This document shows positions 1 to 7,186 of a stretch of 14,475 nucleotides of DNA, in pieces. Where the stretch lies: NCBI GenBank assembly GCA_024278645.1, contig JAJRST010000624.1:1-14475 (forward strand), written 5' to 3'. The notes beneath the pieces were generated by a model. The model made no database searches. It was not told where the DNA came from and worked only from the letters and a program-made list of their open reading frames with translations. This DNA comes from a bacterium (lineage in GTDB: Bacteria > Zhuqueibacterota > Zhuqueibacteria > Residuimicrobiales > Krinioviventaceae). The position numbers and the translations under genes are program-made. The number at the start of each line of letters is the position of its first letter. The first letter of the stretch is position 1.

Positions 1-320
1 TGCTGGTGGACAAGCGCGTTGACGATATTTTCGACATCGACGACGCCACAAAGGTCAAAGTGAAAAAGAAAAACATCATCAAAATCGGCAAGGAGCTGAA
101 AAAGTACAACGGCGTCGATTGCGGCGTGTTTCGGCTCGACAAGCGATTTTTTCAATCGATGAAGGCGCAGCTCAAAAAGGGCGAGGAATCGATCAGCGCC
201 GCCGTCGCCGGCCTCATTGAAAAAAATGAGATGGGCGCCGTGTTCATGAAAAAAAACGACAATTGGATCGACATCGACACGCCCGAAGCGTATCGTTTTG
301 CCTTGAAGAATATGAAATAA
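1..320 (+). CDS. C-terminal end of a nucleotidyltransferase, inositol-1-phosphate cytidylyltransferase-like (5' partial)
   Basis: The reading frame is already open at the first bases and ends with TAA at 318-320, so only about the last 105 residues are present. The fragment has the late part of the NTP-transferase fold: an FDIDDATKVKV strand pair, then IIKIGKELKKYNGVDCGVF, and a terminal NWIDIDTPEAY motif close to the WWDVDTPED signature of CTP:inositol-1-phosphate cytidylyltransferases. Those enzymes make CDP-inositol, which feeds di-myo-inositol-phosphate or inositol-phospholipid synthesis. The assignment rests on remembered family motifs. Another sugar-1-phosphate nucleotidyltransferase or a MobA-like protein is possible. 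The catalytic N-terminal nucleotide-binding loop lies outside the window, so activity cannot be judged. The gene converges on the MFS gene with only 18 bp between stop codons, and no terminator hairpin is visible there. Confidence 0.7.
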   Translation, partial: LVDKRVDDIFDIDDATKVKVKKKNIIKIGKELKKYNGVDCGVFRLDKRFFQSMKAQLKKGEESISAAVAGLIEKNEMGAVFMKKNDNWIDIDTPEAYRFALKNMK

Positions 321-338
321 CGCCGCCGTCGCGTTGTT

Positions 339-1616
339 TTACAGCCGCGCCGCTTCCAGGCGGCCGCCCTGCTTTTTATCGGCTCGACGCAGCAGAAAGG
401 CGAACATCACGCCCAGAAAGCCGAGTATGGAAAACAGCCACATGCCCATGCGGTAGCCTTCGGGGTTGGAAGCGCTGGCGTGCGAATAGTCGTTGGCAAA
501 GCCGATCATCCAGTTGAATCCGGCCAGGCCGACCTGCTGGATCAGCGTCATCAGCGAGTAGGCGGTGCCCAGTCGCCGTTCTTCCACTATATAAGCCACG
601 GACGGCCACATGACCGCCGGAATGAGCGAAAACGAAATGCCCATCATGGCAATGGGGATGTACAGCGAGATGTTGGTGTAAACCATCATCAAATAAACGG
701 GGATGAGCAAGAGCGAGCCGATCATCATCAGCAGCGCGCGTTTGCCGATTTTATCGACGAGCAGGCCAAACAGCGGCGTGGCGATCATCGCCGCCGAGGG
801 CAGCACGCTGTTCAGAGAACCGGCAAATTCGCGCGTGACGCCATGCGCTTACATGAAAAACTTGATGGCAAAACTGCGAAACGGAAAAACCGCCGAATAA
901 AAAGTGACGCACAGGGCGACAATAAACCAGAACGAGGCGTTGAATTTGAACAAGTCGCTGAAAACGAATTTATCCGTCTCGCTTGCCCGGCCCAGGGTGT
1001 GCCTTTTCTCGGAATAGCTCTCCAGCACATAATAGACGATGCCGCCGATGACGCAGAACAGCGAGATGACGGCGGCAATCATCAACGGCTCCTGCCAGCC
1101 GGAATAAAAGGCCTTGGCCCAACGAGGCGAGTTGTCCGCCGCCACCGAACCCAGGCGCGCAATGGTCAGGTTGATGCCAAAGGCAAAGCTCAATTCTTTT
1201 CCCTTGAACCACTTGGCCAATGCCGTGGTGATGGCGACGATGAGCGGCTCGGCGCCGAGGCCCAACAAAACGCGTCCCGTCAACATCACCAGCAGGTTGG
1301 GCGAAGACATGGTCACCACAGCGGCGACGCTGCACAGCAAGCCAAAGACCAGCACCGATTTTTTTGTGCCGTATTTATCCACAACAACGCCGCCGAGGAG
1401 CAGGATAAAGATAGCGGCAATGCTGTACACGGAATAGAGCGAACCGATATCCTTGTCCGAAAATCCCAACTGCGCTTTAAGAATATCCGCTATCGGCGCA
1501 ATACTGTCGTAAATGTAATAGTTGCCAAACATGGCCAAACTGATAAAAATCAGAACAACCCATCTGTAAACGGGGGAAGGATCTCTTCTGGCGGGTGTTT
1601 GCAGTGTTTTCGGCAT
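339..1616 (-). pseudogene. MFSD1-like major facilitator transporter interrupted by one in-frame TAA
   Basis: Read without its internal stop this is one 12-helix MFS carrier of about 425 residues. Codons 1-255 and 257-425 lie in the same frame, split only by TAA at 849-851 (codon 256). The start at 1614-1616 is chosen because GAAGGA lies about 6 nt upstream. A longer frame runs on to 1658 but has no such site. The protein tracks human MFSD1 along its length: an early NYYIYDSIAP stretch, a GRVLLGLGAEPL segment, a WFKGKELSFAFG loop, AVFPF before the break and FGLLVDKIGK after it. MFSD1 is a lysosomal dipeptide carrier; the substrate of bacterial relatives is unknown to me. The stop sits where MFSD1 has a Glu just after the FF of helix 7. 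The second half keeps good protein sequence, so the lesion is recent, is a sequence error, or is tolerated by restart (GTG at 804-806). Confidence 0.8.
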
Positions 1617-1723
1617 GATGTGTCCTTCGGGAATTGATTTTTTCTTGTAAAGAAACAAAACAATTTAATGCAAAACAAGAAAAATTTCCAGGATTCGCCA
1701 ATCTTTTGGCGGCTGAATTTGAG

Positions 1724-1752
1724 TTGTTTTTTTGCAACTTTTTTGCTATGTT
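1724..1752 (+). promoter_or_regulatory. Possible sigma70-type promoter of the antiporter operon
   Basis: TTGTTT at 1724-1729 and TATGTT at 1747-1752 are separated by 17 bp, inside an A+T-rich spacer between two divergent genes. Transcription would start near 1759, just before the ATG codons at 1766 and 1778. If the promoter is real, it rules out the in-frame TTG at 1634 and the ATG at 1748 as translation starts. The match to consensus is only moderate. Confidence 0.35.
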
Positions 1753-1765
1753 AGCAAATTGCAGT

Positions 1766-3526
1766 ATGAATTCTTTAATGGATGGACATGTGGCTGAGCG
1801 TTTAGGGAGTGCACTGTTTGCGATCGGGATATCATACCTGATCGCTTTGTTGGTCGGTCGATACGCCAGTCGATTGCACTTGCCAAAAGTTACAGGCTAC
1901 CTGGTTGTCGGCCTGTTAGCAGGCCCCTCGTTGGCCGAGCTTGTCGGTTACAACGGCCTCATTGATTGGGACACGCTCGCTTCGATAAATATTTTGTCGG
2001 AGGTCGCTCTTGCACTCATCATGGTTATTATTGGCAGCCAGTTCAAGCTGGAGTCGCTGCGTCGTTGGGGCAGGCGGTTGCTCGTTTTGTCCGTCAGCGA
2101 GATAGGCGTCACCTTTGTCGCCGTCGCCGGCGCCGTTTATTTGACAAATTTTTATGTTCTGAAAACGATTCTGCGCGCCGACCTGGGTCTGTTCGGCTCG
2201 TCTTTTGACATTGCGATCTTTACCGGCATTATTTCCATCGCCACCGCCCCGGCGGCGACGCTGCTGGTCATACGCGAATATGAATCGGAAGGACCGATTA
2301 CCGACCTGGTGTTTGCATTACTCGGTCTCAACAATTTGATTTCCATTGTTCTTTTTGATATTTTCGCTTTTATTTTGCTGAACCAGGACGGTTCGTTTTA
2401 CGGTGTGTTGCACGCCCTTTTCAGCCCGGTTTTCATGGGCTTGCTCATGGGCCTGCTGGTCAGCGTGTGGGCGCAAAAGCTGCAAAACCCGGTGGAGATG
2501 CAGTTGCTGCTGTTCGGCGTTATTGTGGCGAATGTCGGCGCCGCGCATTTATGGCATATCGATTTTTTTCTCAGTTGTTTTGTCGCCGGCGTGGTCATCG
2601 TCAACTCTTCGCCAAAAGCGCCGCGTTTGTTCGAGGCGCTCAAGGGCGTCGACTATCCGCTTTATGTGATGTTCTTTATCATCGCCGGCGCCAGTCTCCA
2701 TTTTGACGCGCTCGAACACATCGGGTTGCTGGGCGTGGTTTATATCGTCATGCGCAGCATCGGCAAGGCTGCAGGCAGTTGGCTGGGAGCGCATTTGGCC
2801 GATTTTGGCCTGGTGGAGCGCAAATGGCTGGGCTATGCTTTGCTGGCGCAAGCGGGCGTGGCCATTGGCTTGTCGCAATCGCTGGCCAATATGTGGCCGG
2901 ACGGCGGACAGGTCATTCAAACCATTGTCCTCGGCTCTGTCGTCGTGTTTGAACTTGTCGGCCCGGTGGCCGTGCGCCAGGCGCTGGTGCGTGCAGGCGA
3001 GGTACCGGTGCTGACGCTCTATTCGAAAAGTTCGCCCGAGTCCGCGCTTGAAGGCATGCACCATGTCATCCAGTGCTTTCGCCATTCCATTGGCGTGCCG
3101 AGCGGTCATAAATTCGAAAGCGCCGCCGACATCCTTGTGGAACACGTCATGCGCAGAAACGTTGAAACAATCCGCGAGGATATGCCGTTCAATGAAATCT
3201 TGAAATTCATTGCCCACAGCAGGTATGACCGCTTTCCGATCACCGACCGCGAAGGCAACTATCTCGGCGTTGTGGATTACAAGGACATCCGGGACGTGCT
3301 CGTCGACGATGTGCTGAAAAAGCTCGTCGTCGCTCGCGATTTATTGAAACCGGAGCCGTTGACAGTGACCCCGGATCGCAATCTCAAAGATGTTTTGGAG
3401 ATTTTCAAGATCCATTCCAACATCACCTATCTTCCGGTCGTCTCCGGCGATGAAAAGAAAAAGCTGGCGGGAATCGTCAGCCAGAATGATGTTCTGGCGG
3501 CTTTTCGGGCGCCAAGCGTGAATTAA
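1766..3526 (+). CDS. CPA2-type cation:proton antiporter-like membrane protein with C-terminal CBS pair
   Basis: This is an integral inner-membrane protein of 586 residues. About twelve hydrophobic segments fill residues 15-405. They include the family motif PKVTGYLVVGLLAGPS in helix 2 and ATAPAATLLVIREYESEGP ahead of the core helix. Residues 455-515 and 522-582 form two CBS domains, which usually sense adenine nucleotides. There is no TrkA-N (NAD-binding) domain. Relatives exchange Na+ or K+ for H+. Oddly, the core helix reads GLNNLISIVLF, with Asn189-Asn190 (AAC AAT at 2330-2335) where relatives normally carry an acidic DD/ND-type ion-binding pair. The conserved Arg330 and Lys334 of the late core helix are kept. 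No start has a clear Shine-Dalgarno site. ATG 1766 was chosen; ATG 1748 or 1778 are alternatives, and the frame opens from 1634. It heads a tight operon with the two genes downstream. Confidence 0.85.
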   Translation: MNSLMDGHVAERLGSALFAIGISYLIALLVGRYASRLHLPKVTGYLVVGLLAGPSLAELVGYNGLIDWDTLASINILSEVALALIMVIIGSQFKLESLRRWGRRLLVLSVSEIGVTFVAVAGAVYLTNFYVLKTILRADLGLFGSSFDIAIFTGIISIATAPAATLLVIREYESEGPITDLVFALLGLNNLISIVLFDIFAFILLNQDGSFYGVLHALFSPVFMGLLMGLLVSVWAQKLQNPVEMQLLLFGVIVANVGAAHLWHIDFFLSCFVAGVVIVNSSPKAPRLFEALKGVDYPLYVMFFIIAGASLHFDALEHIGLLGVVYIVMRSIGKAAGSWLGAHLADFGLVERKWLGYALLAQAGVAIGLSQSLANMWPDGGQVIQTIVLGSVVVFELVGPVAVRQALVRAGEVPVLTLYSKSSPESALEGMHHVIQCFRHSIGVPSGHKFESAADILVEHVMRRNVETIREDMPFNEILKFIAHSRYDRFPITDREGNYLGVVDYKDIRDVLVDDVLKKLVVARDLLKPEPLTVTPDRNLKDVLEIFKIHSNITYLPVVSGDEKKKLAGIVSQNDVLAAFRAPSVN

Positions 3527-3534
3527 CAAATACC

Positions 3535-4098
3535 ATGATGACAAACAGGCTCTACGAAAAAGCCATTATTTTCGCCGCCAGGGCGCATGACGGGCAAACG
3601 CGCAAAGGCGACGGCGCGCCCTACATAACGCATCCTTACACCGTAGCTTTCATGCTGGCCGAACAGGAGTGCAGCGACGAGGCGATCATCGCCGGCCTGC
3701 TGCACGACACGGTGGAAGACACGAGCGTCACGCTTGAGGATATTCATCGGCAATTTGGCGGCGGCATCGCGCATATTGTGGAAATATGCAGCGAACCGGA
3801 CAAAAGTCTGCAATGGGAAGAGCGCAAGCGGCACACCATTCAGGTCGTCAAAACGGCGCCGGTGGACGCCAAATATGTCGTGTGCGCCGACAAGCTGCAC
3901 AACCTGCGTTCGCTCATGGCGGCGCATCAACGGCTGGGCGACGATGTGTGGTCGCGTTTCAGCCGCGGCTACGCCGAACAAAGATGGTATGCCGAGTCAT
4001 TAGTGCAAAGCATCTTTTACGGTCTGGATAAGACCGAAATAAAGCCGATGCTTTTGGAATACAAAAAATTGGTCGAGGAGTTTTTCAACAATGAATGA
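3535..4098 (+). CDS. MESH1-type small alarmone hydrolase (HD-domain ppGpp hydrolase)
   Basis: This single-domain HD protein of 187 residues matches the size of MESH1/SAH enzymes and lacks the synthetase, TGS and ACT parts of RelA/SpoT. The hydrolase signatures are intact: RKGDGAPYITHP (residues 23-34, His33), LLHDTVEDT (His57, Asp58, Glu61, Asp62) and CADKLHNLR (Asp119, Asn123). These residues bind Mn2+ and position the pyrophosphate. The family removes the 3'-pyrophosphate of (p)ppGpp, and animal MESH1 also dephosphorylates NADPH; which applies here cannot be read from sequence. The product should be cytosolic. It starts 8 nt after the antiporter stop and its last 8 bases overlap the next gene, so the three are very probably co-transcribed. 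No alarmone synthetase is next to it. The start is one of two consecutive ATGs with no clear ribosome site. Confidence 0.88.
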   Translation: MMTNRLYEKAIIFAARAHDGQTRKGDGAPYITHPYTVAFMLAEQECSDEAIIAGLLHDTVEDTSVTLEDIHRQFGGGIAHIVEICSEPDKSLQWEERKRHTIQVVKTAPVDAKYVVCADKLHNLRSLMAAHQRLGDDVWSRFSRGYAEQRWYAESLVQSIFYGLDKTEIKPMLLEYKKLVEEFFNNE

Positions 4099-4714
4099 AC
4101 CGGAACATATAAAACCGTGGTCAACGATCTGGCGCGATCCTCGCGGTACGATTCGTCAAATCGTCGAGGTCAACCCGAATCATAGTTTGATCATTCTGGC
4201 CGTATTCGGCGGGCTGGGCAACGCTTTCAGCTATGCTTCCGGCTTTGGGCTGGGCGCGGCCATGGATGTGAGTGAAATCATCGCGTTGTGCATCTTTATC
4301 GGGCCGCTCAGCGGTTTTATAAGCATTTTTCTATGGAGCTGGTTGTTGAGCTTTTCATGTCGATTTCTAGGCGGCGCCGCCTCGAAACAGGAGCTGCGCG
4401 CGGCGGTGGCCTGGTCCTGGGCGCCGGTCGTTTACCTGCTGCCGCTCTGGGGCGTAAAATATATACTTTTTCGCCACGAGCTGTTCACCGTTGACAAACC
4501 GTTTATTCATGCCCACCAATTTCTTACCGGCCTGCATGGAATCTTTGGCGTCGTCGACTTTATCATCACCATGTTTTCACTTTTTATTTTGTTCAACGCC
4601 GTCGCCGAGGTCAACGGCTTTTCCGTATGGAAGAGCATCGGCGCCATCGCCATCGTCATGCTGGCGTTGTCCGTGCCGGCCTTCCTGCTGCTGCAATCCG
4701 TGGCGCCCATGTAA
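4091..4714 (+). CDS. Yip1-domain family integral membrane protein
   Basis: The 207-residue protein has a short N-terminal cytosolic stretch, PWSTIWRDPRGTIRQIVEVNP (residues 9-29), typical of bacterial Yip1-domain proteins. About five hydrophobic segments follow, at roughly residues 32-60, 62-92, 105-125, 145-175 and 182-204. The bacterial members have no settled biochemical role; in eukaryotes Yip1 proteins act in membrane traffic. Its ATG lies inside the end of the hydrolase gene (8-bp overlap), which indicates translational coupling and makes it the last gene of the antiporter-hydrolase operon. The pairing suggests a membrane-bound accessory role, but that is inference only. The family call rests on the W-x-x-I-x-x-x-PRxTI opening and the topology. 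Confidence 0.7.
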   Translation: MNEPEHIKPWSTIWRDPRGTIRQIVEVNPNHSLIILAVFGGLGNAFSYASGFGLGAAMDVSEIIALCIFIGPLSGFISIFLWSWLLSFSCRFLGGAASKQELRAAVAWSWAPVVYLLPLWGVKYILFRHELFTVDKPFIHAHQFLTGLHGIFGVVDFIITMFSLFILFNAVAEVNGFSVWKSIGAIAIVMLALSVPAFLLLQSVAPM

Positions 4715-4722
4715 AAACATGA

Positions 4723-4740
4723 TCGACGCGGCCGCGTCGA
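4723..4740. repeat. 18-bp perfect palindrome between the Yip1 gene and fbaA
   Basis: TCGACGCG at 4723-4730 mirrors CGCGTCGA at 4733-4740 around a central GC, giving an uninterrupted 18-bp palindrome that contains a NotI site. It begins 8 nt after the TAA of the Yip1-family gene and about 90 nt before the aldolase start. As RNA it would fold into a 7-bp stem with a GGCC loop but has no U tract, so it is not a standard intrinsic terminator. A shorter outer pair, GATCG at 4721-4725 and CGATC at 4747-4751, overlaps it. Confidence 0.6.
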
Positions 4741-4830
4741 CGAGGACGATCCGTTGCATCGTCAATAATCTCATTGCACAGATTTCGCAACAAGTTAACC
4801 CTATTTGAAACATTAAAGGAGACCCATATA

Positions 4831-5904
4831 ATGAAGGTTCTAGATGTCGTTAAACCCGGCGTCGTCACTGGCGACGATGTACAAAAGATTTTCAACATTG
4901 CCAATGAAGAAGGTTTTGCCCTTCCCGCGGTCAATGTGGTCGGCAGCAATTCCATCAACGCCGTATTGGAGGCGGCGGCGGTCGTCAACTCCCCGGTTAT
5001 CATCCAGTTCTCCAACGGCGGCGCGCTGTTCAACGCCGGCAAGGGGTTGAAGGCCGACGCTGTAAAGGCCGCCGTACTCGGCGCCGTCGCCGGCGCCTCC
5101 CATGTTCACCTGCTTGCCGAAGCCTATGGCGTGCCGGTCATTTTGCACACCGATCATGCCGCCCGCAAGCTGCTGCCCTGGATCGACGGCCTGTTGGATG
5201 AGGGCGAAAAACATTTCCAAAAATATGGCAAGCCGCTGTTCTCCTCGCACATGCTCGATCTGTCCGAAGAGCCTTTGGATGAAAATATTGCCACATGCGA
5301 GCAATACATGCAACGCATGAGCAAGATCGGCATGACCCTGGAAATGGAGCTCGGCGTCACCGGCGGCGAGGAAGACGGCGTCGACAATACGAGCATCGAC
5401 AATTCGCTGTTGTACACACAGCCGGAAGAAGTTGCAAAGGTTTATGAAAGCCTGAAAAAAATCGGCGACAACTTTACCATCGCCGCCGCCTTTGGCAACG
5501 TGCACGGCGTTTACAAACCGGGCAATGTCGTGCTGCGTCCGAAAATTCTTGACAATTCGCAAAAATACATACAGGAAAAATTCGGCACAGGGCCCAAGCC
5601 GGTAAATTTTGTCTTTCACGGCGGTTCGGGGTCGACGCAGGAAGAAATTCGCGAAGCCATTTCCTACGGCGTCGTTAAAATGAACATCGACACCGACACC
5701 CAGTGGGCCACATGGAAAGGCGTCATGGAATACTATAAAAAGTACAAAGGCTACCTGCAGAGCCAGATCGGCAACCCCGAAGGCGAAGACAAGCCGAACA
5801 AGAAATATTACGATCCGCGCAAATGGCTGCGCGAAGGCGAGATTTCCATGGTCGAACGCCTCAAGGCCGCCTTTGACGATCTGAACTGCATCGACAGAAA
5901 TTAA
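4831..5904 (+). CDS. fbaA: Class II fructose-bisphosphate aldolase
   Basis: The enzyme cleaves fructose-1,6-bisphosphate to glyceraldehyde-3-phosphate and dihydroxyacetone phosphate, and runs the reverse in gluconeogenesis, in the cytosol. At 357 residues it is two shorter than E. coli FbaA, and the key residues line up with an offset of one: Asp108-His109 in LHTDHA, Glu173 in EMELG, Glu180-Glu181, His225 in FGNVHG and His263 in VFHGGSGS. These are the zinc ligands, catalytic acid and phosphate loop, and all are present. The NIDTDTQWATW segment of the long (type A) subgroup follows. The start at 4831 is set by AAAGGAG at 4815-4821, 9 nt upstream; the open frame extends further up without support. 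A strong terminator follows at 5947-5990, so it is probably transcribed on its own. No other glycolytic gene is nearby. Confidence 0.97.
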   Translation: MKVLDVVKPGVVTGDDVQKIFNIANEEGFALPAVNVVGSNSINAVLEAAAVVNSPVIIQFSNGGALFNAGKGLKADAVKAAVLGAVAGASHVHLLAEAYGVPVILHTDHAARKLLPWIDGLLDEGEKHFQKYGKPLFSSHMLDLSEEPLDENIATCEQYMQRMSKIGMTLEMELGVTGGEEDGVDNTSIDNSLLYTQPEEVAKVYESLKKIGDNFTIAAAFGNVHGVYKPGNVVLRPKILDNSQKYIQEKFGTGPKPVNFVFHGGSGSTQEEIREAISYGVVKMNIDTDTQWATWKGVMEYYKKYKGYLQSQIGNPEGEDKPNKKYYDPRKWLREGEISMVERLKAAFDDLNCIDRN

Positions 5905-5946
5905 CAACTCGTGGCAGAGAAAACCTCTGCATGGACAATTGTCACG

Positions 5947-5990
5947 CCGCCAGGGCCGGGGGAAAAATGCCGGTTTTGGCGGTTTTTTTT
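5947..5990 (+). terminator. Rho-independent terminator after fbaA
   Basis: CCGCCA at 5947-5952 pairs with TGGCGG at 5977-5982. An inner CCGG at 5956-5959 pairs with CCGG at 5970-5973, across a GGG/TTT internal loop. Eight T residues follow at 5983-5990. A separate small hairpin (GCAGAG 5914-5919 with CTCTGC 5925-5930) sits 10 nt after the aldolase stop and has no T tract. The terminator ends 13 nt before the aldo/keto reductase start. Confidence 0.85.
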
Positions 5991-6003
5991 ATTGGGATCA
6001 AAA

Positions 6004-6954
6004 ATGAAAAAGCGAAAACTTGGCGCCCGGGGTCCGGAGCTTTCCGTCATCGGTTTCGGCGCCTGGGCCATCGGCGGCCAGTGGCGCTGGGGATGGGGCG
6101 CAACCGACGAGGCGGAGGCCGTTCGAGCCATCCAACGCGCCCTGAACCTCGGCGTCAACTGGATCGACACGGCGCCGGTTTACGGCCTGGGACGATCGGA
6201 AGAGATCGTCGGCAAGGCGATACAAGGCCGGCGAGATGAGGTGATCGTCGCCACCAAGTGCGGGCTGCGCTGGAACGAGGCCGGTGAAATAAGACACGAC
6301 ATTTCCCCGTCGAGCATCCGCGCCGAAGTAGAGGACAGCCTGCGCCGGCTGCGAATCGATGTCATTGACCTATACCAGATACACTGGCCGAACCCAAATC
6401 AAAGCGAGATAAACGCCTGGGCGGAGCTGCTGAAATTAAAAAAAGAGGGCAAAGTTCGCCGTATCGGCGTATCAAACTTTGACGTTAAACTCATGCGCCA
6501 ATGCGAAAAAGCGGGGCACGTGGACTCCCTGCAACCGCCGTACAACTTTTTCCAACGAGAGATCGAAACGAACATCCTGCCCTACTGCCGGGAACATGGC
6601 GTCGGCGTGGTCGTCTACAGCCCCATGTATTCCGGTCTGCTCAGCGGACGATTTGATCGTTCGCGCCTGGCGGCGGACGACTGGCGCACCGGACATCCCA
6701 TGTTCAACGAACCAAAGTTGTCGCACAACTTGCAGCTCGTCGATTCCCTGCGCCCGATCGCTGAAAAATACGGCCAACCCGTGGGCGGCCTGGCCGTGGC
6801 ATGGACGTTGCGTCATGCCGCGGTGACCTCCGCCATTGTCGGCGCCCGTTCTACCCGGCAGGTTGAGGAAAATGTCAAAGCGGCCGATTGCACGATTGAT
6901 GATCAGGATGTTCAAGAAATTGAGGCGCTGCTGCAACAATACAATGCACATTAA
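6004..6954 (+). CDS. Aldo/keto reductase family oxidoreductase
   Basis: This 316-residue protein is a typical NADPH-dependent (alpha/beta)8-barrel aldo/keto reductase that reduces aldehydes or ketones in the cytosol. The catalytic tetrad is visible: Asp55 and Tyr60 in WIDTAPVYG, Lys85 in VATKCG and His127 in YQIHWPN. The cofactor-site motifs RIGVSNF and, near the C-terminus, SAIVGARSTRQVEEN are also present. The opening KLGARGPELSVIGFGAW and the YSPMYSGLLSG segment place it with the long-loop, YajO/YghZ-like bacterial subgroup. The substrate cannot be predicted. The start is ATG 6004, because the MKKRKLG opening matches the usual family N-terminus and the upstream frame would run through the fbaA terminator. 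GGGAT about 7 nt upstream is only a weak ribosome site. Because the terminator ends so close to the ATG, expression probably depends on read-through or on a promoter overlapping it. Confidence 0.92.
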   Translation: MKKRKLGARGPELSVIGFGAWAIGGQWRWGWGATDEAEAVRAIQRALNLGVNWIDTAPVYGLGRSEEIVGKAIQGRRDEVIVATKCGLRWNEAGEIRHDISPSSIRAEVEDSLRRLRIDVIDLYQIHWPNPNQSEINAWAELLKLKKEGKVRRIGVSNFDVKLMRQCEKAGHVDSLQPPYNFFQREIETNILPYCREHGVGVVVYSPMYSGLLSGRFDRSRLAADDWRTGHPMFNEPKLSHNLQLVDSLRPIAEKYGQPVGGLAVAWTLRHAAVTSAIVGARSTRQVEENVKAADCTIDDQDVQEIEALLQQYNAH

Positions 6955-6979
6955 AACGGGCGCAAGCATAAAAATACTC

Positions 6980-6993
6980 TGCAAATATTTGCA
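6980..6993. promoter_or_regulatory. 14-bp palindrome, possible operator
   Basis: TGCAAATATTTGCA is a perfect palindrome lying 25 nt after the aldo/keto reductase stop. A second palindrome, TAACATTGTTA at 7001-7011, lies 7 bp further on. Paired dyads like these look like binding sites for a dimeric repressor or activator. No regulator gene is present in the window, so the function is inferred only from symmetry. Confidence 0.4.
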
Positions 6994-7036
6994 AGTTCGG
7001 TAACATTGTTATGCCTCCCGCCCTGAAAGCGATGTA

Positions 7037-7135
7037 CGCCTCAAGGCAAAGGGTAAGAATATGGGACAACATTTTAATGTCGAGAGCTTGCGGTTTTATC
7101 TTTTGGTTTCCCGGAGAGGCGCAACCCTTGAGGCG
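7037..7135 (+). other. Long-range inverted repeat, possible structured leader upstream of the F420-type gene
   Basis: CGCCTCAAGG at 7037-7046 is the exact reverse complement of CCTTGAGGCG at 7126-7135. The 79 nt between them hold a small hairpin, ACATT/AATGT at 7069-7080. A competing pair, AAGGGT at 7049-7054 with ACCCTT at 7124-7129, uses part of the same 3' strand, so the two folds exclude each other. The element ends 51 nt before the TTG start at 7187. I do not recognise it as a known riboswitch class. The whole 6955-7186 spacer otherwise holds no gene. Confidence 0.35.
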
Positions 7136-7186
7136 ATTGTTTACAATCCGGAATAGTAACTGTCTCGTTAACGAAAAGGTGTTTGT

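Noticed and set aside
849..851. Reassigned or read-through TAA codon as a genome-wide code change
   Set aside because: At least seven genes in the window end with TAA exactly at their family-expected length, and no other intact gene contains an internal TAA.
480..1637. 385-codon open frame on the plus strand opposite the MFS gene
   Set aside because: Its product is a low-complexity His/Gln/Arg/Asp-rich shadow of the membrane-protein codons, while the minus strand gives a clear MFS family match.
4840..5907. 355-codon open frame antisense to fbaA
   Set aside because: It is an antisense shadow of a highly conserved aldolase, with no ribosome site and no recognisable domain.
6961..7092. Pseudoknot from CGCAAGC (6961-6967) pairing with GCTTGCG (7086-7092)
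   Set aside because: Seven bases over 125 nt, crossing the stronger 10-bp inverted repeat and starting just after a coding end; probably chance.
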